Shown piece by piece: positions 17,604-26,108 of a DNA stretch of 60,523 bases. The notes beneath the pieces are model-generated. The model had not been told where the DNA came from. It ran no database searches and saw only the letters and a program-made list of their open reading frames with translations. Both the position numbers and the translations under genes were made by a program. How positions within the stretch are numbered: position 1 is the first letter of the stretch; every line of letters starts with the position of its first letter. The DNA comes from Methanotrichaceae archaeon (lineage in GTDB: Archaea; Halobacteriota; Methanosarcinia; Methanotrichales; Methanotrichaceae), in the NCBI GenBank assembly GCA_016927425.1, contig JAFGMR010000001.1, positions 1 to 60,523 of the forward strand. Reading direction: 5' to 3'.

Positions 17604-18050
17604 TTATGGGGTTGCCTCTCCCTTGCTCCTGACCACGGCGAAGACGCTTGGCGTAGCGGTTACGTTGTGGAATGTGCGAATGGGGCCGCTTGGATAGATA
17701 ACGATCAACTTCTTGACTTTCGACCCAAGCCTCATCGAGTCGAAGAGATAGTATCCGCTGTTGTACTTGCCAGCCCCGCTTGCCAGGAGGAGGGCGCTTT
17801 CCGGATTCACGCTAACAGCCCTAACATCGTCGTACTTGACGAACAGTTTCAGAAGATCTGGCTCGACGTGCTTGCATCCCAGCGCGAGAACGTATAGCTT
17901 TGCGAAGTAGTCGAGGGTGTAGTTCACCTGTAGAAGCACATCAGGCCCATCGAGGGACATGGTGAGCTCGTCTACCTCGAGGTATTCATCCCCGCCGACA
18001 AGTTGGGTCGAGGTGAGTAGAAGGGCTAGCAGGAGAATCGCCGGTCGCAT
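17604..18050 (-). CDS. Small secreted protein of unknown function
   Basis: The 148-residue product begins with a signal peptide (MRPAILLLALLLTSTQLVGG). The ATG at 18050 is preferred; a TTG at 18059 overlaps the stop of the preceding gene. The mature part is beta-rich (VDELTMSLDGPDVLLQVNYT) and ends near FHNVTATPSVFAVVRSKGE. One Cys is present. No domain is recognised. It is the second gene of a two-gene unit with the DUF2116 protein (5 bases apart). Confidence 0.65.
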   Translation of the reverse strand: MRPAILLLALLLTSTQLVGGDEYLEVDELTMSLDGPDVLLQVNYTLDYFAKLYVLALGCKHVEPDLLKLFVKYDDVRAVSVNPESALLLASGAGKYNSGYYLFDSMRLGSKVKKLIVIYPSGPIRTFHNVTATPSVFAVVRSKGEATP

Positions 18051-18055
18051 GCTGA

Positions 18056-18253
18056 TCAACCCTTTGGAGTGCCAGTAAAGAATGGCAGCACTATTATTAG
18101 AATTATGAGAATCATGAAGGCGACGAATAACATCTTCTGTCGCTTCTGCGCCGACTCATACTTCGATTGGCAGAGCTCATCGCAGAAAGAATCTTCGGGC
18201 TCCACGGCCCTTCCACAGACAATGCAGTGCTTGTGAGGGGCAACCTTGGTCAA
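18056..18253 (-). CDS. DUF2116-type zinc-ribbon membrane protein
   Basis: The chain has 65 residues if it starts at the TTG at 18253 (MTKVAPHKHCIVCGRAV), which is the usual DUF2116 beginning and has a GGTGA-like site upstream; a TTG at 18274 is the alternative. A zinc ribbon is formed by CIVC and CDELC, and one C-terminal membrane segment (MLFVAFMILIILIIVLPFF) follows. The family is archaeal and of unknown role. Confidence 0.72.
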   Translation of the reverse strand: MTKVAPHKHCIVCGRAVEPEDSFCDELCQSKYESAQKRQKMLFVAFMILIILIIVLPFFTGTPKG

Positions 18254-18489
18254 CCGAATCACCGATATCCCCAAGCTATCAGATAAAGTATATGAGTGTT
18301 TTGCACGATTCGACCACCTGTATGACCTGAGGGCAGAATGGGATCTTCGCCTTGATCCCCTGCCTCCAGGCCGCAGCCGCCCTTATCCCAACCCTTCGGG
18401 AATATTCGAGCCCGCGTTCAATATTATAATCTTGAACCCGATATATAATTTCGATGCAAGAGGTGCCATCGGATAATTTGTGGTGTTTA

Positions 18490-18506
18490 TATTTCCACTG
18501 GAAATA
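18490..18506. promoter_or_regulatory. Perfect 8-bp inverted repeat, possible operator
   Basis: TATTTCCA-C-TGGAAATA is a perfect palindrome with a single central base. It lies in the 326-base gap between the divergent DUF2116 and beta-helix genes, about 75 bases before the latter. A regulator-binding site is plausible but unproven. The rest of this gap (18254-18579) holds only AT-rich promoter-like sequence. Confidence 0.35.
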
Positions 18507-18579
18507 AAGGGGTGTAGAGGGCATGGGCTTCATCGCCCCTGGTTAATGGGCATCTGGATTAAGTATATGAAGTGGGCTG

Positions 18580-20397
18580 ATGAGTTGTGGTATCATGCTA
18601 AGATCGATGGCTATCATATGTCTGCTCTCGGCTTTCATCATACTGCCAGTCGATGGGGTCAGGACTCACATCGTGGACGACGACGACTTCGCCCAGTTCT
18701 CCACAATCGGTGAGGCAGTTACGGCAGCCAGCGACGGTGACACCATATTGGTCAAGCCGGGGACATACCAGGAGGAGGTCGTGCTGGAGAAGGCTCTCAC
18801 CATAATGGTACCCCCCGGTGAGAGTGAGCCCTCTCTACTGGATGGCAGTGGGCTGACCGTAGGAATAAAGGTGCTTGCAGACGGCTGCACAATCGAGGGC
18901 CTCACCATCTCCAACTATCAAGGTCCTGGGATATACCTCGCCTCGAACGGGAATACGGTGAGGAAGAACCAGTTCTACGACGATCTCCTGGGCATCTTCC
19001 TGAAGGAATCTAGCGAGAACGTCCTAGATCGAAACCAGGAATGGAGAAGCCAAGAGACCGGAATCGCCCTCTGGCAGGGCTCCAACGGGAATAGGATCAC
19101 GGGAAACGATGCCCGGGGATGTATCATTGGTATCCTCCTAAGCGATGTTGCCGATAACGTCGTGACCGACTCCCTCTCTCGCGGTTGCGTTTTAGGATTG
19201 AACTTAACCGGCTCGCAAGGAAACGAGATCTCAGGCTATCAGGTGCTGGATGGCTACATCGGAATGATGATCCTGGAGGCTGAAGGTAACTCATTCAATG
19301 GTTGCCAGATCATCAACAACACGGAGGGCCTGATCATCGCAGCGGGGAGCGCAACCTCTTTGATGAACAGCATCATCTCCGATATAGGCAGTGTTGCGAT
19401 CAGCATGACCGATTCAATAGGCTGCCAGATCTTAAATAACCGAATCGAGAGGTGCGAAGGCGGCTTCGATATCGGGTACTCCAGTGGGAACCGATTGGAG
19501 GGAAACAACCTCACCGATGTGACGTTCGGCTTGTACATTGACGGCCCAAGCGAGGAAAGCTTCGATAACGAGATTGGCCAATCCAACCAGATCGATGGGG
19601 TCCCGATCATCTACTCATACGGGGAGAGCGACCAGGTCGTCCGCGGGATCGAGGCCTCCCATATCACATTGGCCTACTGTCGCAACTGCACCGTGGAAGA
19701 GAACGTCATTACAAACGACCTGATAATGCTCTTCGGCTGCTCTGAGGGACGGATCGCCGGAAATATCATCGAATCTTGCATAGGCGGCATAAGGCTCCAG
19801 GACTCCTGGGACAACCTTCTTGCGGGGAACGCTGCAAAGGATAACTTTGGAACCGGCCTCTTCCTCAATAACTCCAGTTACAACCAGGTCGAGGAGAACA
19901 ACCTGAGCGAGAACGGAATAAACGGAATCGCCCTGATCTATAACTCCAACAACAATGCGATCGTATCCAACGTCATAGATGCCAATCGCGAGGCTGGAAT
20001 TCGTATGAACTACTCGGACGGCAACACGATCGAGGCCAACGATATCGGACAGAACCTCATGCGCGGCCTGTGGATGGAGGCTTCCGACGAGAACACCGTC
20101 ACCGAGAATACGATATCAAAGAGCCCAATGGGGGCTTACCTCTATAACTGCTCCAAGAACGAGATATTCCACAACAACTTCCTGGAGAACGCTGACCAGG
20201 CGATGGATCAGCTCGGCGAGAACTCCTGGGATATGGGCAACGTCACCGGGGGCAACTACTGGAGCGATCATAGCTGCAAGGGCGATCCCTGTCTTGGGCT
20301 GCCAAGGTTGATCAAGGGTCCTGCCATCGACGGCCATCCCTTCTCCACGATGGATGCCTGGGAGCAACCGAAAGCTTCTTCTGCAGGTCCAGAGTAG
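18580..20397 (+). CDS. Secreted right-handed beta-helix protein (NosD/CASH-type repeats)
   Basis: The 605-residue product starts with a signal peptide (SMAIICLLSAFIILPVDG). It then begins as a parallel beta-helix protein: FSTIGEAVTAASDGDTILV-KPGTYQE is the usual N-terminal cap. About twenty turns of the repeat N.I.GN.I..C..GI.L..S..N.I..N follow up to residue 560. The terminal part GNYWSDHSCKGDPC..G is the common C-terminal end of NosD-like periplasmic copper-binding/CASH domains. Such proteins bind or process surface carbohydrates in many methanogens; no catalytic residues can be assigned. Many N-x-S/T sites suggest glycosylation. Confidence 0.85.
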   Translation: MSCGIMLRSMAIICLLSAFIILPVDGVRTHIVDDDDFAQFSTIGEAVTAASDGDTILVKPGTYQEEVVLEKALTIMVPPGESEPSLLDGSGLTVGIKVLADGCTIEGLTISNYQGPGIYLASNGNTVRKNQFYDDLLGIFLKESSENVLDRNQEWRSQETGIALWQGSNGNRITGNDARGCIIGILLSDVADNVVTDSLSRGCVLGLNLTGSQGNEISGYQVLDGYIGMMILEAEGNSFNGCQIINNTEGLIIAAGSATSLMNSIISDIGSVAISMTDSIGCQILNNRIERCEGGFDIGYSSGNRLEGNNLTDVTFGLYIDGPSEESFDNEIGQSNQIDGVPIIYSYGESDQVVRGIEASHITLAYCRNCTVEENVITNDLIMLFGCSEGRIAGNIIESCIGGIRLQDSWDNLLAGNAAKDNFGTGLFLNNSSYNQVEENNLSENGINGIALIYNSNNNAIVSNVIDANREAGIRMNYSDGNTIEANDIGQNLMRGLWMEASDENTVTENTISKSPMGAYLYNCSKNEIFHNNFLENADQAMDQLGENSWDMGNVTGGNYWSDHSCKGDPCLGLPRLIKGPAIDGHPFSTMDAWEQPKASSAGPE

Positions 20398-20409
20398 AGA
20401 GAGGTCGAT

Positions 20410-20583
20410 ATGGCTAAGAGGAAGAGTGAAAGTCCAGGCCTGATGTCCTCAGCGGGTCTGATGAGGTATTTCGAGGCAGATGAGACGGCGATCAAGCTGA
20501 ATCCCCGCATGGTTGTGGGGGCCTGCGCTGCCTCAGGTGTGGCGATCCTCGGCCTTAACCTGTACTTTGGGCTCTGGCCTTAA
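20410..20583 (+). CDS. secG: Preprotein translocase subunit Sec61-beta
   Basis: The 57-residue protein has the archaeal Sec61-beta layout: a basic, Gly/Ser-rich start (MAKRKSESPGLMSSAGLMRY), FEADE, the conserved KLNPRMVV, and a single C-terminal membrane segment (GACAASGVAILGLNLYF). It belongs to the SecYE-beta channel in the cytoplasmic membrane. A GAGGT ribosome site precedes the ATG. It begins 12 bases after the beta-helix gene. Confidence 0.93.
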   Translation: MAKRKSESPGLMSSAGLMRYFEADETAIKLNPRMVVGACAASGVAILGLNLYFGLWP

Positions 20584-20631
20584 GGCCCGATACCGACGGA
20601 TCGCCTTATTTTTTAAAGTGGGGGGAAGCTC

Positions 20632-21498
20632 TCAGAGTGAGAGCCTCCTCTTAAGTTCGTCTACGATATGATCGAAGCTATCGGAGGCAGCGTCGCGTCC
20701 TCCGGAGAACGTCTCCCCGTGGTCTCCAAGGGATGCTATATTTGGATCGATGGGAAGGGATCCTAAAAAGGGCACTCCCATCTCCTTTGCGGCCCGCTCT
20801 CCACCACCCGATCCGAATATCTCTAGGACCTCTCCGCAGCCGGGGCAGACAAGGCCGCTCATGTTCTCTATCACCCCGAGCACAGGGACCTTAAGGCTCT
20901 TTGCCATATTGATCGCCTTCCTGGAGTCGAGGAGCGCGACATCCTGAGGCGTTGTTACGATCACCGCTCCGCTCAGCTCAGGAACCAGCTGGACGATTGA
21001 GAGGGGCTCGTCGCTCGTTCCCGGTGGAAGGTCAACGATCAGGAAGTCGAGCTCCCCCCACTCGACATCGCCGAGGAACTGCTTTATGGCAGCCATCTTG
21101 AGGGGGCCTCTCCATATAACAGCTGAGTCGGAGCTCTTGAGCAGAAGCCCCATTGAGATGACCTTGATCCCTTGGGCGTCGACCGGCAATATGCCATCGC
21201 GCCCTTCGACGAGGCCCCTCTCATCAATTCCGAGCAGCATTGGCACGCTAGGGCCGGTGATATCGGCATCGAGAAGCCCCACCCGAAATCCTTGATCCCT
21301 CAGCGCAGCCGCCAAGTTGACGGCGACGGTGCTCTTGCCAACCCCACCCTTACCGCTTGCAACGATGATCTTATATCCAATCTTGCCCATCCTCTTTGCG
21401 CTTTCCTCCTCGCCTGCGGGGCAACCCTCCCTCTCGGCGCAGGTTGAGCATTTTCGATCGCATTCCCTATCTTCTTTGCGAGATGTATCATAATTCAT
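20632..21498 (-). CDS. Mrp/Nbp35-family Fe-S cluster carrier ATPase
   Basis: The product has 288 residues; MNYDTSRKED at 21498 is taken as start. The deviant Walker A of the Mrp/MinD group is SGKGGVGKST (about 48-57), and GLLDADITGPSVP and LIVDLPPGTSDEP are family hallmarks. An N-terminal group of four Cys (residues 13, 17, 20 and 26) is of the Nbp35 type, and CPGCG near 220 is the C-terminal cluster-binding pair. It carries and transfers Fe-S clusters in the cytoplasm. Its start overlaps the end of the radical SAM gene by 11 bases, so the two are translated together. Confidence 0.92.
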   Translation of the reverse strand: MNYDTSRKEDRECDRKCSTCAEREGCPAGEEESAKRMGKIGYKIIVASGKGGVGKSTVAVNLAAALRDQGFRVGLLDADITGPSVPMLLGIDERGLVEGRDGILPVDAQGIKVISMGLLLKSSDSAVIWRGPLKMAAIKQFLGDVEWGELDFLIVDLPPGTSDEPLSIVQLVPELSGAVIVTTPQDVALLDSRKAINMAKSLKVPVLGVIENMSGLVCPGCGEVLEIFGSGGGERAAKEMGVPFLGSLPIDPNIASLGDHGETFSGGRDAASDSFDHIVDELKRRLSL

Positions 21499-22411
21499 TC
21501 GAAAAACCTCGGTTGTCTCCTCTGGGGGCCACAAAGTAAAGGCTGCCCTTCTGCATCCTTCTCCCCAGCAGCCCCTCCCCTTCCAGGATATTCAAATACT
21601 TCATGAGATCGTCGATCTTAAGTCCAAGGAGCTCTCCTATCTCGTCGACCTGGCGGGGCCTCGTATAGAGAAGCTCCAAGAGCTCCGCCTTCATCAATTC
21701 CGGGACCTGCCAGTCCCAATCCGGGATCACCTCTGCGCCTGGGAATATATCCAACATCTCCAGCATCTCCTCCCTGCTTAGGGGGAGGACGGGTTCTGAT
21801 GGGGGCCTGACCACGGTGTTAAGCTGTATTCGGTCCGGTCCGATCTCCTCTGCCGCCTTGGCGATCAAAGGAGCCTCCTCCTGGTTATAATCCTTGACCA
21901 GCATCACCTCCAACCACATCTCCCCATCGAACTCCTCCCTGAAGCGGCAAAGCCCATCGATCACATCGGCGATCCTTATGGTCGGAGAAGGGCAGTTGAT
22001 CTTCTGGAAGGTGGGCTCTGTGGCAGCATCCAGAGAAGGGAGGACCAGGTCAGCTGCGGCCACCTCCTCCCTTACGAGCGGATCGGTGAGCAGTGTGCTG
22101 TTGGTGATAACGGCAACCGGCTTCTCGGTCAGCTCATGGGCCCGACGGATGCATCTCCCGAGGCTTGCGGACAGGGTAGGTTCGCCCGATCCGGCAAAGG
22201 TGAGATGGTCGAACTCGTAACCGGAACAAGACGCGATCTCCCGCAATACCTTCTCCTCGGGAGCTAATATTCCCCTCTTGCAGGTGAGGGATGCGGTCCT
22301 GCCTATCTCGCAGTAGACGCAGTCCAGGTTGCAGGTCTTATGGGGAAGGAGGTCCACTCCGAGAGAGAGACCAAGCCTCCTTGAGAGCACAGGCCCGAAT
22401 ATATATTCCAT
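21488..22411 (-). CDS. Radical SAM protein (COG0731-type) with C-terminal helix-turn-helix
   Basis: The product has 307 residues from the ATG at 22411, which has a GAGG site; a TTG five codons upstream is the alternative. CNLDCVYC (Cys 27, 31, 34) binds the 4Fe-4S cluster that cleaves S-adenosylmethionine; TFAGSGEPTLS and ITNSTLL are conserved core strands. The last 75 residues resemble a winged helix (RPRQVDEIGELLGLKIDD). The substrate is unknown. Coupling with an Fe-S carrier gene downstream suggests the carrier supplies the cluster. Confidence 0.9.
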   Translation of the reverse strand: MEYIFGPVLSRRLGLSLGVDLLPHKTCNLDCVYCEIGRTASLTCKRGILAPEEKVLREIASCSGYEFDHLTFAGSGEPTLSASLGRCIRRAHELTEKPVAVITNSTLLTDPLVREEVAAADLVLPSLDAATEPTFQKINCPSPTIRIADVIDGLCRFREEFDGEMWLEVMLVKDYNQEEAPLIAKAAEEIGPDRIQLNTVVRPPSEPVLPLSREEMLEMLDIFPGAEVIPDWDWQVPELMKAELLELLYTRPRQVDEIGELLGLKIDDLMKYLNILEGEGLLGRRMQKGSLYFVAPRGDNRGFSNEL

Positions 22412-22524
22412 AGCCAACCTCGTCAATTAGAATTGGATGGTTGGAGGTCAAGGATCATCCTTATAGATATTGCCCCTTGGAGAAATGGAAAGGCTTATGG
22501 GAGCATAGGTCAGCTTCTCTCGAC

Positions 22525-23469
22525 ATGGAGAGCGTGGCAGAACTCGTTCTACGGCTTGCGAGAGAAGATTACTTCGAACAGCAGAAAGCGGCATGGGCCC
22601 TGGTGGAACGAGGATGCGAGGCTGTGGAGCTTCTTGCCGAGGCTCTGATTCATGGGGCCAATCCCCGGCAGAGGTACAAGGCCGCATGGGCGCTCGGGCG
22701 GATAGGCGACTCCAGGGCAGTGGATCCCCTATGCCGAACCATGCTCAACGATGACGACGAGGCGGTTCGCGAGTGGAGCGCAGCAGCCCTCGAGGAGCTT
22801 GGCGATCCCTCCGCCGTCCCCTCGCTCGTAGACGCCCTGAGGTTCGATCGTTCGCAGGATGTACGCCTGAGGGCTTCCCTAGCCCTTAGGGGGCTATCGG
22901 CAAAAGAGGCCTTAATTGAACTCCTTGCCGTCCCCGAATCATCGAGCAGAGGAATGGCGATCACCGCCCTTGCAAGGCTTGGGTGCAAAGAGGCGATGGA
23001 GATGGCAACCACCCTCCTCAATGATGAGGATCCAGAGGTGAGACGTCGTGCGGCAGCCTTCGTGGGAAGCGTTGCGACTCCTGAGGCGGCAGAGGTCCTA
23101 AGGCCGGCCTTGGTGGACGAGGACTTGACCGTCAGGGATGAGTGTCTCAAAGCGTTGGGCTGCATCAAAGGGGGGGTCGCCCTGGAGATGGCATGCGTTG
23201 CCCTCGGGGACGAGGATCCGCGCGTCAGGCTGACCGCCGTCCAGGTTCTGGGTGAGATCGGCCTTGCGATGGGTGTAGACGCCCTTGTGGCGATCCTCTC
23301 CGGCGATGACCACGACGAGATTCGAGCCTGGGCGGCCTGGAGCCTGGGTGAGATCGGAGATCGCAGAGCTGTGGAGCCTCTTCTCAAGGCCTCTCAAAGC
23401 GGGCCAAAGGCCGTACGAGAGAAGGCCCTGGCCTCTTTGAGGGAGGTCTTTGGCATGGATATCCGCTAA
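22525..23469 (+). CDS. HEAT-repeat protein
   Basis: The product has 314 residues from the ATG at 22525; an earlier ATG at 22441 would add 28 residues of doubtful value. It is made of about nine HEAT repeats of some 31 residues with motifs such as KAAWALGRIGDSRAVDPL, RAWAAWSLGEIGDRRAVEPL. These are PBS-lyase-type HEAT repeats, found in phycobilin lyase relatives and many archaeal scaffold proteins. It probably serves in protein-protein contact; no enzymatic motif. Cytoplasmic. Confidence 0.85.
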   Translation: MESVAELVLRLAREDYFEQQKAAWALVERGCEAVELLAEALIHGANPRQRYKAAWALGRIGDSRAVDPLCRTMLNDDDEAVREWSAAALEELGDPSAVPSLVDALRFDRSQDVRLRASLALRGLSAKEALIELLAVPESSSRGMAITALARLGCKEAMEMATTLLNDEDPEVRRRAAAFVGSVATPEAAEVLRPALVDEDLTVRDECLKALGCIKGGVALEMACVALGDEDPRVRLTAVQVLGEIGLAMGVDALVAILSGDDHDEIRAWAAWSLGEIGDRRAVEPLLKASQSGPKAVREKALASLREVFGMDIR

Positions 23470-23881
23470 GTCTCAGCCTTGATTTGATGGGGGTGCTGCG
23501 AGATCTTGGGGTGTCGAGGGATATTCCTTCAAATTTTTGACAAATTCAACATTGCTTTCGCTTATAATTGCTGTATATGTTACCTTCAATACAGTTACAT
23601 CTTATTGATGCCCGATCCTTGATCCGATCCAGGTGATTAATCATTCAATCCATATACATTATGCAGATGTGATCTCCTCTCCACTCCCGGGAGCATTTGA
23701 TTCCAGGAATCGGGAGCATTTGACCTGATTATTCGATCGAGAAGGTGCATTATCGGCATTATATGGGAACTCTATTTAATTAAATATTTTGTATATACTT
23801 CACAGTTTACGATTTATACATTAGTGTCCACCCCAAGCGTCTATTAATAATATACTGCATCAGTAGATCCTGTGAGAGTTC
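23470..23881. other. 412-base AT-rich gap without a gene
   Basis: No ORF is supported. The stretch CGGGAGCATTTGA occurs twice (near 23687 and 23712). The right end holds AT-rich sequence with several TATA-like boxes (TTTAATTAAATATTTTGTATA near 23775) that probably form the promoter of the DUF1699 gene. A long untranslated leader or a small RNA is possible but not shown. Confidence 0.3.
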
Positions 23882-24289
23882 ATGAGACTTAGGGTTGTGA
23901 GTTCCAAGAGCGAGATCAACTCGCTCAACCCGAGTGAGAGGATGGTACATCTGGCCTTCAGGGCCTCGAACGTGGACTTCTTAAACCTAATGCAAAAGTG
24001 TCCAAGGCTTAGGTTGGTCCAGGTTCCCCCATCTTATCGGAAGACCATGTCCAACGCCATCCAGGTATTCCTGGATATGCAGGGGATCGACCTGCTCGAA
24101 GGCGACGTCTGGGGTCACAGAAAGGATCTCGACGAGTACTTCACCGTGAACGAAAGCACTCTGAAGGAGATCCAGTTGATGGTTGAGGGCGGGGCAAACC
24201 TCGAGGATATGGCAGATCACCTCCAGAAGAAGGCGCGTTTGGGTCAAGATCTGATCAAGTATATCGCCAAGTCCAAGGCCCTCATCTGA
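23882..24289 (+). CDS. DUF1699 family protein
   Basis: The 135-residue protein begins MRLRVVSSKSEINSLNP and contains LLEGDVWGHRKDLDEY, both typical of DUF1699, a family that I know mainly from Methanosarcinales. The C-terminal part is helical (LEDMADHLQKKARLGQDLI). Function is unknown; no signal peptide. A long AT-rich upstream region suggests regulated expression. Confidence 0.85.
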   Translation: MRLRVVSSKSEINSLNPSERMVHLAFRASNVDFLNLMQKCPRLRLVQVPPSYRKTMSNAIQVFLDMQGIDLLEGDVWGHRKDLDEYFTVNESTLKEIQLMVEGGANLEDMADHLQKKARLGQDLIKYIAKSKALI

Positions 24290-24369
24290 TCCATCCTTCC
24301 CCCCCTTTTGGAGGGGAGCTTATCTCTTTTCAGTAAGGTTAATCTCATTCTCCTGCCAATGACCGGCTC

Positions 24370-25530
24370 ATGAAGGGAGACGTGCTGGTGGTGGGCTCCT
24401 CGCCTGCTGGTATCTCTGCCGCGAAGGCCGCGGCCAGGGCAGGGGCGAATACCATTCTCATCGATAGGGATCTAGGGAGGTTCAACCATCCGGCAAACAC
24501 CCTATTCGAGGGCATGGCCAGTCGAATGAATGATGTTGCGTATAAAAGCCATATTAGGCATCGCCTTAAGGGGATGAGGATCATCTCGCCCAGAGGAAGC
24601 AGCATATGCGTCGATGGAGAAGGCTACTTCCTCGATCGAGAAGGCCTCGACGGGCATATGCTTCGAGAGGCTCGCGAATCCGGGGTGACGCAACTGCGAT
24701 GCGAGGCAGTTGGCTCCCGCCTCGAGGGGGGGCTCAGATATCTCAATACAACGGATGGGGAGCTTGGGCCCGGACTCGTCATCGATGCATCCGGCGTGGA
24801 TGCAACAATTGCGCGAGGGGCCGGGCTCTCCCCCATGCGCCACCCAGAGGACATAGCCTGGGCATTCGAGGCCACAGTGGAATGGCCAGGCCTTGGGGAT
24901 GAGGAGTACTTCGAGTACTGGATAGGCAGCATCTCCCCTGGCTGGAAGGCCACGTTCTCCCCTGGCGGCGGCGATATTGCCACGCTGGGCGTCTTTGTGA
25001 GGGGATACGGCCGGCAGGTCCAGCCCTTCTTTCGCCGATATCTCCGCCACTTTCAGAGGTATAAAGCAGAACGCTATGGTGAGGTCGAATATCCAAAGGT
25101 GATCTCGGTCTCCATGGGAGGCGACCCCATTGCGACGCTTCCCGGAGAGATCGCGGGCAATGCCTTGATGGTGACAGGGGGCGCGGCAGGGCAAAGCGGC
25201 CTTGCTTACTCTATGAGGGCGGGGGAGATCTGCGGGTCACTGGCAGCCAAGGCGATCAAATCCGGGGACATTTCCATAGGATCCCTCAGGGCGTACGAGA
25301 AGAGGTGGTGGGCCGAGTTTGGAATGGAGTATCGCTTGGGGAGGGCCTCTCTGGAGACGCTTCGGTCGATGAGCGACGCCGAGATCGACCGCTTGATTCG
25401 AGGCCTCGCCGGAAGAAATCTGATGGCGGGCGGCGGCCAGCTCCGGAAGGCGATCTCTGCCGGCCTCAACGTTGCCTCGATCATGCCCAGCCTCCCCATC
25501 GGCCTTATTCGTCGGATGATGAATGGGTGA
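24370..25530 (+). CDS. Geranylgeranyl reductase-family flavoprotein
   Basis: The 386-residue FAD protein starts with a dinucleotide-binding fold, DVLVVGSSPAGISAAKAAARAG, and has a later FAD motif near ALMVTGGAAGQSGLAYSMRAG. YFEYWIGSISPGWKATFSPGG matches the geranylgeranyl reductase family, whose members saturate isoprenoid chains of archaeal lipids or menaquinone. There are several paralogues in methanogens, so the exact substrate is uncertain. Length is normal. The gene stands alone with a promoter-like region before it. Confidence 0.85.
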   Translation: MKGDVLVVGSSPAGISAAKAAARAGANTILIDRDLGRFNHPANTLFEGMASRMNDVAYKSHIRHRLKGMRIISPRGSSICVDGEGYFLDREGLDGHMLREARESGVTQLRCEAVGSRLEGGLRYLNTTDGELGPGLVIDASGVDATIARGAGLSPMRHPEDIAWAFEATVEWPGLGDEEYFEYWIGSISPGWKATFSPGGGDIATLGVFVRGYGRQVQPFFRRYLRHFQRYKAERYGEVEYPKVISVSMGGDPIATLPGEIAGNALMVTGGAAGQSGLAYSMRAGEICGSLAAKAIKSGDISIGSLRAYEKRWWAEFGMEYRLGRASLETLRSMSDAEIDRLIRGLAGRNLMAGGGQLRKAISAGLNVASIMPSLPIGLIRRMMNG

Positions 25531-25570
25531 TCCCCTCAAGGTTAAATAAAGGTGAGGGAATTCAGGGAAC

Positions 25571-26095
25571 ATGATCGAGCTATCCAGCGATCCCTATGTG
25601 CTCAAGCCAAGGGAGGCGCCCATCACCGAGGTGGACTTCAGGCTTCACCTTAACATAAACTGGTGTCGCGGCGTCCTCTTCAATGTGGTGGCTCAGAGGA
25701 ACGGCATGGCCATAGTGGAGTACGATGCCATACTCTGGAGCGACGACTCGGTTATGTTCGTCGAGTACAAGGACTCAAAAGCGGCATACAAAGGCCTGAG
25801 CACCAGGCGGACCCAGCAGATGGGAGGCTATGCAAAGAACATCGCTCGCGGCCTGGGCTATAGAAAGTATGCCTTTGTAGTGGTAGTCAAGGGCTTGGAG
25901 GAGGCCACGGCAAAGGGCGGATTTGAAGTCATTCCGTTGCACTTGCTTGGCAACTACCAGCCCAACTTCGCATCCACCATCACCGAGCTCGACTACATGG
26001 AGAAGATGGTGGCGAGGTTCGCTCGAGAGGGGCAGGACGATGTGGTCGCGGAGCTAGGGAAGCTGAAGTCGATAATTGAGATGGAGCTCTCTTGA
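25571..26095 (+). CDS. Hypothetical protein with possible PD-(D/E)XK nuclease-like core
   Basis: The 174-residue protein has no recognised family. The stretch VVEYDAILWSDDSVMFVEYKD reads Asp ... Glu-x-Lys, the order of a PD-(D/E)XK active site; an Arg-rich helix (STRRTQQMGGYAKNIARG) follows. This is only a motif match. TATA-like GTTAAATAAA (25541-25550) lies close to the ATG. The stop is 14 bases before the shikimate kinase start, so the two may form an operon. Confidence 0.5.
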   Translation: MIELSSDPYVLKPREAPITEVDFRLHLNINWCRGVLFNVVAQRNGMAIVEYDAILWSDDSVMFVEYKDSKAAYKGLSTRRTQQMGGYAKNIARGLGYRKYAFVVVVKGLEEATAKGGFEVIPLHLLGNYQPNFASTITELDYMEKMVARFAREGQDDVVAELGKLKSIIEMELS

Positions 26096-26108
26096 AGGGT
26101 GGGCAAGT

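Noticed and set aside
22650-23387. 245-codon minus-strand frame opposite the HEAT-repeat gene
   Set aside because: Ser/Arg/Ala-rich shadow of a repetitive GC-rich gene without start context.
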